A DNA stretch of 64,000 bases from assembly GCF_024713975.1 (NCBI RefSeq), contig NC_091096.1:8194001-8258000 (forward strand). The letters run 5' to 3'. This document shows, piece by piece, positions 1-10,632 of this stretch (positions are counted from its first letter, which is position 1; the number at the start of each line of letters is the position of its first letter). The DNA comes from Paralichthys olivaceus. Lineage: Eukaryota; Chordata; Actinopteri; Pleuronectiformes; Paralichthyidae. The notes below the pieces were generated by a model. It did no database searches and was not told the DNA's origin. It worked only from the letters and a program-made list of their open reading frames with translations. The translations under genes were made by a program, and so were the position numbers.

Positions 1-2090
1 GGCTGCGTGTTCATTGTGCAGAAACAGACGGGGTCACGCTCAGCAGATCAGCTGTTACCACGTTAGCCCTGTCCTCGTCTATGGACTATCCCCTTGTTCC
101 TTATACATGGGTAAAAGCAAGCAGAGATGCAATACTGGGTCTTCTTGGAACTGATCATGTTTTTTATGACTTGAATTCCTACAATGGCAAAGGTGTGGTG
201 TAAGGAAATAAATGTGTGCACGTTGTTTACCGGCTACATGACCTCCTGTGTCCTTGCCCCCGAGATTAATTATCTGTCTCTTTAACACTCCACCCTATTC
301 ACCTCTTATAAGTGTATTGTCGTGTGCACAAAAGGGTTAAACAGAGCAAAGTCAGACGAAAAAGTATTCATCTGGCTTTTATGATCACAAACAGCATAAT
401 TTAAATGTTGGTTTCCCTGACAACATTAAGCCTATAACCAAGGTCGTGATCCTGTATCCGCTCAAGAAGAAGATAGTGGAGTTGCTCTGCATGTGAAATC
501 GACATCAGCCGCACTATTTCAGTCACAAGTGGACGGTAAAGCGCTGAACGCTGAATCAGACTCACTATTGTTAGAACGTTTGGTTTCACTTTTAAATGAT
601 TTTTCTGCTTCGTACAAGTGAGAAATGTAAAAACTTAAATTTGAATCCACTGCTTATGAACGGTTGAAAGCAATATTGTTAGATAATTCTACTTGTTTCA
701 TGTTCAGGAGTACAGTAATGCATAACAAGTCCACATTTAGTTTTTATTAAACGATAGGCCTTGAATGCCGTGTTGATGATTAAACGACTCCTTCACACCT
801 CAACCTGCTGCCCCTCATGATCAGTTTTGCCATTTTATCGCTCATTTGTTAATGAGCATCACAACAGCTAATGGGTGCAACACAACCCTGTGCATGCAAC
901 AAGACACCGAACAGAATAATAACCTGAGAATATTTGTGTTTATCTAAAATGCTAATCCTGTTATGCTCATTTGTTGTTTTTAAATTATGCCAGGAGGATA
1001 ATTTGTGTGACCCTTGGAGGTTGTCGTGATGCTCGCTTCATGTTTCCTCCAGTCGGTAATGGAGTCACATCAGTTCAGCTGTGGTGTTTCTGTGAGGATT
1101 GGAAAGTTCTCCCTGTGTCTTTGTTTTCTCTCAGAACTCCTGCTTCTTGCCACAGTCCAAAGACCGGCCGCGGTTAGTTTAATTAGAGAATCTAAATTGA
1201 CCATAGGTGTTGTTGTGAGCGTCTGTGGTTGTTTGTCTCTGTATGTTTGACCCAGTGACGAGCGGGCTATCTGTCCAGGGTGCACTCTGGGATTGGGTCA
1301 GCTGGGATTGGCTTGAGCTCTGTCTGCGATGAACCTGCCTGTTTGGAATGGCCTGTTTGCTTCGCCTGTGGTGATGCTGTTTGCTACTCTTCTTTCTGAA
1401 ACTGTTAAAGTGACCTGCAGTAAATGAGCCAGGGGAGGTCAAATCCAGCTGCCAGACTCAATCCACAGAACCCTGAAGCTGAAATGGCAAATCAGTCGTC
1501 GTGAACGTGGTGTTGGCACGATCGACGACCTCATTCACGCTGATGAGCGCCTCTCTCCTGCTTAAACTTATATCAAAGTTTGTATCACGTATCCAATTCA
1601 CACCAAAATCTACTCTGCACTTCCTTGGACCTTTAACAATACACAGACCAAGTGTAAGATATTAAGGCTAAATTGCATTTTGTTTTCATGAGGGTTTATA
1701 ATGACATCTTGAGAATCATTGCAGAATCGTTTTACTCCCTCATATCGGTATCAGCATCAACCCCCCAAAAACTCGATATCGATCAGGCTCAGGTCAGGAA
1801 GTCTGTCACAAACAGGGTTGAGCAGGAACTTTGGTTTAATAGCTGAACTGTCCCTGATCATCATGGAACCACATGTACTCAATCAGTGCACTTGTTGCAT
1901 TCAATTACAGTTAAACTCTAATTGGCGCGGTGTTACTTTACTCACATTATTCCGAGGTAATTTGTGCTCTGCTGTTTTCTTGTGTACATTAGTATGATGG
2001 CACACTTCTCATGCAGAGACACATCTGTCCGCGACCTCTGCGCTCGACGGTGCCCCACGGACGCGCGTGCGTATGGGGAGAAGAATGGTA
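1..2090. other. Intergenic, upstream of avp
   Basis: I recognise no coding exon, RNA gene or repeat family here. Open frames on both strands are short and show no splice-linked family similarity. The last few hundred bases lead into the avp promoter. Distal avp control elements could lie here, but nothing in the sequence identifies one. Confidence 0.5.
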
Positions 2091-2096
2091 CGTCAC

Positions 2097-2104
2097 TGAC
2101 GTCA
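2097..2104. promoter_or_regulatory. Consensus CRE (TGACGTCA) in the avp promoter
   Basis: A perfect palindromic cAMP response element lies 39 bases upstream of the avp TATA box, with an extra half-site (TACGTCAC) just before it. CREB-type control through CRE-like sites is established for mammalian vasopressin genes. A role here is inferred from the match and its position. Confidence 0.7.
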
Positions 2105-2142
2105 GTCCCCGGGTGTCGGTGGCTTTTGTCCGGTCCGTGTCT

Positions 2143-2148
2143 TATAAG
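2143..2148 (+). promoter_or_regulatory. TATA box of avp
   Basis: TATAAG lies about 100 bases before the avp start codon, placing transcription start near 2170. The resulting leader is short, as expected for a compact neuropeptide gene. Confidence 0.65.
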
Positions 2149-2241
2149 TGAGGAACCGACCGAGCCGTCAGTCAGTCACACATCCACCCAGGCGGAGGAC
2201 ACTACAACGGTGCGCGGCGCTCATCCAACCAACCAGCAGAG

Positions 2242-3561
2242 ATGCCTCACTCCATGTTCCCGCTGTGCGTCCTGGGATTCCTTGCCCTCTCCTCCGCCTG
2301 CTACATCCAGAACTGTCCCCGGGGGGGGAAGCGAGCGCTGCCGGACACCGGCATCAGACAGGTGAGAGGACCACACTCCGTTCTTCCTGCTGTCCATCCT
2401 CTCTTTTAATTTTCTCATTCCTTGGAGAGGAAATCTCTTAAACTGCATTCGAGTCTTTTTCAATTGTGTATAAAGTAGTTAAAGATGTAAAATAAGGAAA
2501 GTGTAAAATGAGAGAAATTCAATGCAAAATGGTGAAAGATGAATTGTCATATAATTGGTTTGGTATATGGAGCTCAGATGTGAAAACCCTGCTTTTTATC
2601 TGCTAAAAACTAAACTGGTAAGGACCACAATGAAAGTTAATTTATGAGCAATAACAAAATTAAAACAAGTTATAGTAAATAATGTAATAATCATTATAAT
2701 AATACATAACACATTTGTAAAAAGTAATACATTTACAATTTCTGTGTCTAAATGTTAAGGCTCTCCCAGGAGAAAAAAACACTCCAGCAAATGAAAAAGT
2801 GTAAAATTTGAACATATTTACCTCAAAATGTGTCATAAACTTCTGTATTAGAGTTCATTAGAGAAATAAAAACTGTAGCCTGCAATTTGATGCATTTTTC
2901 TCGAAGAGAGGCAAGTGATGAATAGTTGAGATAAATAAGGTGAAACACTATTTAAGAATTATACATCAATGTTGATTCAATATGACAGGGAAGACATGGT
3001 GTCCTTTATGGTCAGTAGAATACATTATCAGAATTAATGTCAACATACATAATTGATTGGTTTAATACAACCTGATTAATACTTAGATTTTCCCTATTCT
3101 CCTCCAGTGCATGTCCTGTGGCCCCGGAGACAGGGGCCGCTGCTTCGGCCCCAGTATCTGCTGCGGGGAGGGTCTGGGCTGCCTGCTGGGCTCCCCAGAG
3201 ACAGCTCACTGTGTGGAGGAGAACTACCTGCTCACCCCCTGCCAGGCAGGAGGGAGACCCTGTGGATCTGAGGGAGGACACTGTGCAGCTTCAGGACTCT
3301 GCTGTAACTCAGGTACAGTCTCATCTGATCGTTTGTCGTGTGTAGTGGAGTCAGTAGTGTCAATAAAGTTTCCTTTTCCTTTCCTCCCCTTTAATGTCCT
3401 CCTCCTCCTCCTCCTCCTCCTCAGAGAGCTGTGCAGTTGACTCTGACTGCCTGGCAGAGACCGAGGCCTCAGATCCGGGCCACGGCGCCGGAGGGAGCTT
3501 CCCGGCAGAGCTGCTGCTCCGCCTGCTGCATGTGACGGCCAGAGGACAGACCGAGTACTGA
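2242..3561 (+). CDS. avp: Vasotocin-neurophysin precursor (arginine vasotocin)
   Basis: This gene encodes the fish counterpart of vasopressin, a secreted neurohypophysial hormone made in preoptic neurons with its carrier neurophysin. CDS exons are 2242-2361, 3108-3312 and 3425-3561, all GT-AG, giving 153 residues. Residues 1-19 form the signal peptide. The hormone CYIQNCPRG follows directly, then G-KR for amidation and dibasic cleavage; Ile3 and Arg8 identify vasotocin rather than isotocin. Exons 2 and 3 supply the 14 neurophysin cysteines (CMSCGPG ... CC ... ESCAVDSDC). The C-terminus is an uncleaved, leucine-rich copeptin-like extension (LLLRLLHV). The three-exon structure matches the known family layout. 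A TATA box and CRE lie just upstream, and an AATAAA signal follows at 3646. The gene looks intact. Confidence 0.97.
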
Positions 3562-3645
3562 TCCTGAATCTGTGGAGGATCCTCTGCTCCTCAGGGACAA
3601 ATCATCTCTGTTTCAGTATAAACCTTGAGACTCAAACCTTGAACC

Positions 3646-3651
3646 AATAAA
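3646..3651 (+). terminator. avp polyadenylation signal AATAAA
   Basis: AATAAA occurs 85 bases after the avp stop codon, giving a short 3' UTR typical of this gene. Confidence 0.75.
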
Positions 3652-5485
3652 ACACCAAGTCAAACTTTGTTCTCTTAACACCTTCTGCTCTGTTCATTTA
3701 GAATCTGTAAAGACGCTTTATGATCACAGAGAACTCTCTTCAACTTGTTTACTGATTGGCTTCTTCTATCCAGATCCTGGGGTCGAGGAATCATGTTCTC
3801 ATGTTTGTTCCCAGCTTATAAATGTAAATACTGATGCACATACTGTAAACAAAGTATAATCTATCTGTGACCTCTGAGCTCCAGTTCAAATGAGTAAGTT
3901 ATAGCAGAAAACTGTAAATAAGTCAGAGGCCGGAGATGGAATTGCAGCAGACGCCCACATGTGTAGCAGGTGAATGACGATGCTGAGCAGTTAATTCATA
4001 TGGTAGAAATATTAGTGATTGTTGGAAATGGGAGAAACAATACAGACTGTATCATCATCATCTGTTGTCTGTTGTTATTATCCTCAGATGTGTGTGTGTG
4101 TGAGACTGACAGTGGAAGGAATATATTGTTGCCCATTATAGAAAACCTCTTCTGATGAATCAGCCACGATTGTAGTTTCATCTGTTTTGATCGGTTATAG
4201 TTTGAGTGTCACAAATTTATAGAAAACTAAATATAAAGGTTCTATATGTACATTTTTACTATCGCTACGGAGCACACATCAGTATAAACGACTGTTGGCT
4301 CCCGGTGTAGACAGTGGATGTACAGGGCCAAGTCTTCTGTTTGCTGTACGGCCCCTCGAGTCCACGCGAGTTGAACATTTCTCAACACAAATAGTGCAAC
4401 ATTTTACAGTTGACGACATTTTGGCTAAACTCTTTTAACTGCTATCTGTACATGGATGCAGATAAATTAAAAAGCCAGATTTGTTCCGCCTCTATTGTAC
4501 ACCATACAGACTTGTCCCAAAGGCTGCTCAAACGGGATTGGTCAAACTAGAAACAGAAACTTTCGGTTCCCAAAATTTTGTCCCTTGCCGACAGATTCCT
4601 TGAAATGACAGGCAGAATCTGGTCATAGAGAAATGTTGAGAGTTCAGCATCAAACTTAACTCCTTTACTTGCCAAGAACCGTTTCCAGCCATAGAAAGCA
4701 ACACAACAACTTCTCTTTCTATTACTTTTTTTATTCCAATGAAGTTAGCATGCTAACCAGTAAGTCCAAACATGACGGGCCAATTTGGGAACGTATGTTT
4801 CTATAGCGTCCTGTCTGCCCTGAAGAAATAGCACCTCTTCGATGTCATAGTTTATCCTCTTGTCTTGTAAACTCAACAATGGCTGAATGTCTTCACCAAG
4901 CAACCATCACCTCGACCATCCCAATAACAAACCGTGTTCTGCAAAGGCGGAGCTTACAAATACCACCTTAAATATTAATACTGATGTGCAGAACGAGGGT
5001 CTCGGATCTTCTTCACTTTGAGAGGAACACATATGGGCTGTTTTAAATCATCGGTTGTTGTAATGATAAATTGTGCCGCCCTTTTATTTATCTAGCACTC
5101 AGCGTTGCCTGTCGTGTATCAACATGCCTGCGTAAATTAAGGAAAGGGAATTCCAGTCATCGTTATTCTTTGTGTGCCGGCTGAAACCTGGTGTTTGTGC
5201 CAGAACCGATGTCGATTTGTCTGAACTGTCCTTCAGATTCAGCTGGCACAGGATTCGAGACTTTTTGACAGTTGGCAATTGCATGTTTCGACTGATTTAA
5301 TAGGTGCGTGACTTCTCGAAGATCTTCATGTTGATGTTGTAAATCGTATTGATGTGTTTAACACGCTTTCACAATCCATCATTGCATCTGGTTTATTTCT
5401 TCATTTTAGCCCGTTCCGCTTGACCTCCTGTTAATTCCCCTGCACATTGACATAGCCGCACAATAGGGTGAGGCCTTCAGCTCTT

Positions 5486-5535
5486 TGTGTGTGTGTGTGT
5501 GTGTGTGTGGGGGTGGGTGGGTATGTGTGTGTGTG
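5486..5535. repeat. GT microsatellite
   Basis: An imperfect GT run is interrupted by a G-rich GGGTGGGTGGG segment. Frames translated through it are artefacts. Confidence 0.85.
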
Positions 5536-5867
5536 CACAAAATAACTCGACAATGTATGGACAGATTCAAAGTACACTTGGTGGAAATATTACTGAGGAG
5601 GGCATCTCCAAATGATTCACTTTTGGAGCTGATTGGTCAAAGGTCAACAAAACTATGTCCAAAGAACATCAACATATCTCTGCAAATAATGAGGCTGTAG
5701 AGAAAATCTAAAGCTCATATTGATCAGATCATTAGTTTTAAGACTCTAAGCTTATCATAAAAATAAGGATCATATGGTAGGAATGATGTCATCGTGATGG
5801 CAATCAATAACTTTACAGGGAAAATCTGACTTTATGAGAAGAGACAAAATAATATTCATGCTTGAGG

Positions 5868-6110
5868 ATGAATCCTAATGACTGCGGTCACCTCGACCTG
5901 AGCTGAACTACTGGATGGACTGCCATGAAATTCTATTCACAGATCTAGTTCCAGGAGAATGTAACCTACAGACTTTGGTGATCTTCTCGTGCAAATGTGA
6001 ATTGTTTGTTGGGGTTTGTTGCACACATTAGTGCTCCCCTCAGGATGAAACATAGATAACTCTAGTCCCTTAACTTCTAACATATAGCACCACCTTCAAG
6101 GCCAGATTTG
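5868..6110. repeat. Degenerate fish interspersed repeat
   Basis: The phrases 'actggatggactgccatgaa', 'gactttggtgat' and 'tagcaccacc' match a repeat I recall as common in teleost genomes. They occur in partly duplicated order, suggesting a tandem or rearranged copy. Family and ends are uncertain. Confidence 0.4.
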
Positions 6111-6952
6111 AATTTGTCCATTGCTTTGGTGTACTTCTCTTCTCTTCTCTTTTCTTCTTCCAAACTTTATCCCACATTAAAACCTTTAAGCTGTAAGTAG
6201 TTTTGAAAAATCATCCACTGTGGTCAAGTCAGGTCATAGTGGTTTATTATAGAGACCAAAACAAATGCTTCAGACTTAATTTTCAAACTTGTAGAACATG
6301 CTGTGAACTGCAGGATTTACCTGATGGTAAAGGTTGCATGTTAACAATGTAAAGCCAGACATCAGTCAGAGACTCGCTGTCTTTATGTGACAGCTACAGC
6401 ACTTTCCCAGCTCCAAAATAATGTCAGTTTGGCCTTCGTCGTAGATTTCCTCTACAAGAATTTGGGAGGATAGATGTCAGATTTCCTTTTTTGTTTTATT
6501 GGGCTCAAAGTTTAGGGTCATTTGTTTGATTTCTGTAGATATAAAATGTTATATGATATTTCACGCTAATGTTTGACCGAGCTGCAGCACCTGCATCACT
6601 TTGCTTCAGCTGTCACTTAACGCTGGTAAAGTTTAACATAATCTTCAGGGTGTTTACTGTAAATGTGACTAATTGTTAATCCTGCTTTTTGTGAGTCGGG
6701 GTGTGGAATCATCTGCACTCTCCCTCAGTATCCATCAATCAAATCAAACACTGGGAAAACGTATTGAACCTGTCAGAACCTGTCTGAGTGGCGCAACACA
6801 CTCACCATGTATCAAAGCTTTGAACAAACAGATGTTACAGGAGAAAGTGAAAGTAACATTGTTGTGTGTGTGTGTGTGCATGCACGCACATGTGCATGTG
6901 TGTTGCCAGTATTTAAGCATCCAGCCCAGATCTCCTCTGCTCATTTGCCGTC

Positions 6953-7880
6953 ATGGATCTGAAAGTCGCCTTTGTGGTGGTTTGCCTGTTTGCTTTGACC
7001 ATCACCTGCACTGAAGGTAAGGACTCCACTAACTTTACAAATGCGCCTCTTAAAACCAAGATTTATCTGTTCAAGCCATGTACCTTGCTTTTAAATTAAA
7101 AATGTTAAATTAATCTATATTTAAATATATTCAGATATTTCGATTTTTTTGTCAAGAAAAGTGTAAATATATGAATTTTGGTGCAAAACAAATAAAAATG
7201 TAACATACTGTTCTTTTTATTTATGTACTCTTATTATAATTATTAATAGTATTTACCTCATACAAAGAGTAATCGGCTGTAATTGTTTTGTGCGAACCTA
7301 CATGCTTGGGGAATAGGGAAAATCTTTTGGGAGATTGCACAGCACTGATACCATGAAGACACAAGTATGATTTGTGTATAAACGTTTATACACATTAGAT
7401 TTTTTTTCCTCACTGTGGATCTTTATCTCACATCGTAGCTGCCATCCCAAAATGCTGCATGAAAACAACAAAACACTTGGACACAAGGTGGCTGATGAAG
7501 GTGGAGAGGTGGTACATTCAGCAGAGCAGCGGAGCCTGTGACATCTCTGCACTGATGTAAGAGCAACAATGAGCCGCAGCCATTTGCTTCATTGTGATTA
7601 TTCATTCATATCAGCATTCATACGTTTCTGATCTTGGTCAAGATCTTGTCATGACCAAGAAATAAACTACAGAGGAACCAGATGAGCTAATAACCTGAAC
7701 TTTGAGTTACACGTGCTTGCTTTTATATGTTCATTATCATCTTTAACTGAAACTTCATTGTGGCTCCACAGAATTTTCGTGAAGGGCCGAGCGAAGCCCA
7801 TATGTGCTCCTCTCAAAATGATCTCCCTGGACAATCTTCAGAAGATAGCAAAGAGACGCAATCTGAAAGCAGCTTTCTGA
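6953..7880 (+). CDS. Small secreted CC chemokine, CCL27/28-like or fish-specific
   Basis: This gene encodes a secreted chemotactic cytokine that would act on G-protein-coupled chemokine receptors of leukocytes. CDS exons are 6953-7016, 7439-7556 and 7772-7880 (GT-AG), giving 96 residues. A hydrophobic signal peptide (MDLKVAFVVVCLFALTIT) ends near residue 21-22. The mature chain starts AAIPKCC, with the paired Cys27-Cys28, then Cys55 and Cys72, the canonical four-cysteine pattern. The C-terminal helix is basic (KIAKRRNLKAAF). Three exons, with the first encoding the signal peptide, is the normal chemokine layout. A TATTTAA element lies about 40 bases before the ATG. The IPKCC start and GACDISALI segment recall fish chemokines annotated as CCL27 or CCL44. 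Subfamily cannot be settled by eye, so no symbol is given. Confidence 0.88.
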
Positions 7881-8197
7881 CTTTTGGAATGAAAAACCTC
7901 ATCATGTTTTCTAACTCTGCTGTTTTCAAGTTCTTATAGCAGTTCATCAATTATGCAGAGGGTCCTATACTAAACTGTTTCTGAATTGAATCTGTATTTT
8001 GTAATAAGAAGTGCTGTCCTGTAAACTGAGATGTGGAGACTGCTGTCATGACACATCTGTACAAACACTACAAGTAAAATAAGAGCAAGACACATATGAT
8101 TAAAGTTTGTGAGGGGTACTAAACACAGTCTGTTGTGAGTGTGTCTCTTCCAAGTTTTTTAAATAAACAAATGAAAAATGTCTTTGTCTGTGTCAAG

Positions 8198-8565
8198 CCT
8201 TTAATTTGTGTAGAATTTTGTGATATCTAGTGTTGAAGTTGCATGTTGCAGCTGAACATCTCTCACCTCACACTCTCCTTCCAAACATGAAACAGAACCT
8301 GTGGTAGCTTCAGTTGTCATAAAAACTCAAAAGGTGTTTAGTTTGTCCAGTCTGGACGACAGCAAAAAAACATGGCGGCCACAGAGAGGACCTCTTGATG
8401 TAAATATAAAGTATTTAAATATAAAGGGCCTTTTCTGGGGTAAGGAAAACTACAATTCATACAATTTAGATTAAACGAACTGGTGAAAACATCATGAAGA
8501 TTATTCTACATTAAATTTCTGACAATAGTTCCCTTTCACCTAAATCTTACACACTGGACCTTTAA
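8198..8565 (-). mobile_element. MITE-like element, copy 1 of a family with AAAGGTCCAGTGTG ends
   Basis: This stretch is closely similar, in reverse orientation, to 23995-24350. Shared blocks include 'ggtgtttagtttgtccagtc', 'catggcggcc' and 'aaagtatttaaatataaagg'. The right end matches CACACTGGACCTTTAA; the left end is decayed. It is non-coding, and its superfamily is not established. Confidence 0.8.
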
Positions 8566-9503
8566 AAAAGAGTTTTACACCTGGTGTCGAGCATTGTGAA
8601 GCAGAGAAAAGCAACATTTAACTCATCTAAGACAAGAAGAAAATGAGCAGCTGTCACAAATGTGAGCATAAGAAGTTAAAACAGGGGCTTTCTGCTGGCG
8701 TTGTTTACTCAGGCAGCGTCTGGTTCGCAGGTTAAAGTCATGACCGATTAGACAGTTGCTTTTGAGAAAAAACAACTCATACAGAAACTTTAAACTTGGA
8801 TGTCATCTTATCAAAATCCAAAAGTGTGAATGATAAAGTAAATTATATGTTGATGACAAAATAAATATTGTTATTCACTGGTCTCCTTTCACAATCTGAT
8901 ATCCAACTATTATTCAGGCAAAGACCAGAGGCATCAGGCTGACAGGATAATGGATCTTATTAAAACAGAGGAAAATCCCCCTCAGCAAATGTCATAAACC
9001 TTATGAGTCAGTCAAACTCTGAAGGATCTCCAGCTGGAGCAGAAACAAAAGACTTTAAACCCACAGAGCGTTCATCGGTGAGCTCTCCTCTTTGATCAAG
9101 TTTAGTTCCCTCATCAGAGGCCTGAGGTCACATCCATTCACAAAGAAATACATTTTATCTCCATGATATCAGCAGCGGTGTGATAAGATTTAGAGAAAAC
9201 AAACAAGATGGTGTGAGAGCTGAGTTGCCTGGAGGCGTCATCTCTGTTGAAATCACTATGATTTCCAACTCTAATTGCAATTCAACAGCGCCCTCTAGTG
9301 GAAAAACTGACAGCAGAAACACACAGAAACTATAACTCAACACTAGTGTAAACATCCATAAAGATATGAATCATTTCACAACGTTTCGACGAAAGACAGA
9401 TTCAGTAAAGCGTTTTTTTATCATCAGCAAACTGGTGTTAACAGAGTGAAACCTGTCTGTATGATGTTTTCCAGCTGAGCCATCGCTGTGGATATCAGCT
9501 GGT

Positions 9504-9519
9504 GGGGGGGGGGGGGGGG
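9504..9519. repeat. Poly-G tract
   Basis: An uninterrupted run of 16 G follows 'ctggt'. Length at such tracts is often unreliable in assemblies. Confidence 0.8.
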
Positions 9520-9619
9520 CTCCTCTCGGCCCAGGCCCTGAGATCATCGCCTGCTTTTCCTACGCTGTTGCAACAACCCTGAGTTAATGTACACATCACA
9601 TAAGCTTGAGCACAAAGGT

Positions 9620-9720
9620 GAGGCAAATGTATTTGTATAGCGCTTCTCAACAGTGAGGCAATTCAACGTGCTTCCCAGTTAAGGCCTCAAGACAAACTGT
9701 GCAAACAGGAAAGAAGCATT
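9620..9720. repeat. Fish interspersed repeat fragment
   Basis: The phrases 'atttgtatagcgcttctcaa' and 'gaggcaattcaacgtgctt' match a widespread teleost repeat containing 'ttgtatagcgc...aaggcaattcaaagtgcttt'. It is probably a truncated non-autonomous element. Confidence 0.5.
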
Positions 9721-9972
9721 TATGAATCAAATAGTTACACAGAGAGTTTAAACACATTAATGAATACGAGTTAAAGTAACAATGCAGTGGAAGAAAGGAG
9801 TCGTTATTTGATTTATTAAACAGAAAAGTCTTCAGCATTGAGTCCAGGAGCCTCTTTCTCCCTGTTGAGACGATACTAGGCCACTATATATAAGTATTAT
9901 TACTGCATAAAACTATTTAACATTCGTCATACAGGCCTTTTATCTGTAATACGGTATAGCAAATAATGGTAT

Positions 9973-10340
9973 TATAACAAATCCAACATTGAAATTCTGC
10001 AAAATCCATTCAAAATAAATATCCTTATATCTAAAATAAAAGGCCTGAATAAAAACAGTTTGTAGTAAGGTATTGTACATAATGGAAACTATAACTCATA
10101 CAACTTCTCTAAAACACATTCCAAATAAATATCTATACAGCTAAAAATAAAAGTGATTAAAACAAGATGGTGAATATAACAAATCCAACATTAAGGTTCT
10201 GCGAAACACATTTCAAATACAAATTTAAATATATCTCAAATGAAAAACCTGTATTCAAAATGTTTATAATAAAGTATTGCACATGATTCCAAACAAATAC
10301 CCTTCAAATGTCTTATTACCAACTTATTTATTTTTAAATA
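9973..10340. repeat. Diverged AT-rich tandem repeat, period about 202 bp
   Basis: The phrase 'tataacaaatccaacatt' recurs at 9973 and 10175, and the sequence after each occurrence stays alignable. Each long unit splits into two related halves of about 100 bases, seen in 'aaataaatatccttatatct' and 'aaataaatatctatacagct'. It is strongly diverged and non-coding. Confidence 0.65.
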
Positions 10341-10632
10341 CAAATCACATTTAACTTCCCTCCCAAGAGAATACAAGCTTTCATTATTTTCTACAGTAAA
10401 GTACTTTGTTTTCTTCAGTTTACATAAAAGAAGAAATGATATCTCCCACTAAGAGGAACTCGTAATCGCGGGAGCACCTCCCACGTGAGTCCAGTTCCTC
10501 TGCGGACGTTCAAGACGTTGACAGGAAACCAACTGCACCGCAGCAGATCCCGGGATCACTCCGCCGCGGGAACAAGTGCGCAGCCGTCATTAAACTCTGT
10601 TTATTTCCCAGACTCCCTCTGGTTGAGCCACG

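Larger units (their letters stand above)
3652..6900. other. Intergenic between avp and the chemokine
   Basis: No gene was recognised. The stretch contains a GT microsatellite near 5486-5535 and, at about 5868-6110, a degenerate interspersed repeat. The part around 4200-4800 has a texture suggesting an old decayed element, but I could not find its ends. Confidence 0.45.
7881..10632. other. Intergenic between the chemokine and slc35d2
   Basis: No gene was seen. This stretch holds the chemokine 3' UTR (candidate AATAAA at 8162), a MITE-like element at 8198-8565, a poly-G run at 9504-9519, an interspersed repeat at 9620-9720, an AT-rich diverged tandem repeat at 9973-10340 and the slc35d2 promoter region just before 10633. 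Confidence 0.55.

Noticed and set aside
4200-4800. Possible decayed transposon between avp and the chemokine
   Set aside because: The texture is suggestive, but I found no inverted ends, target duplication or recognisable internal motif.
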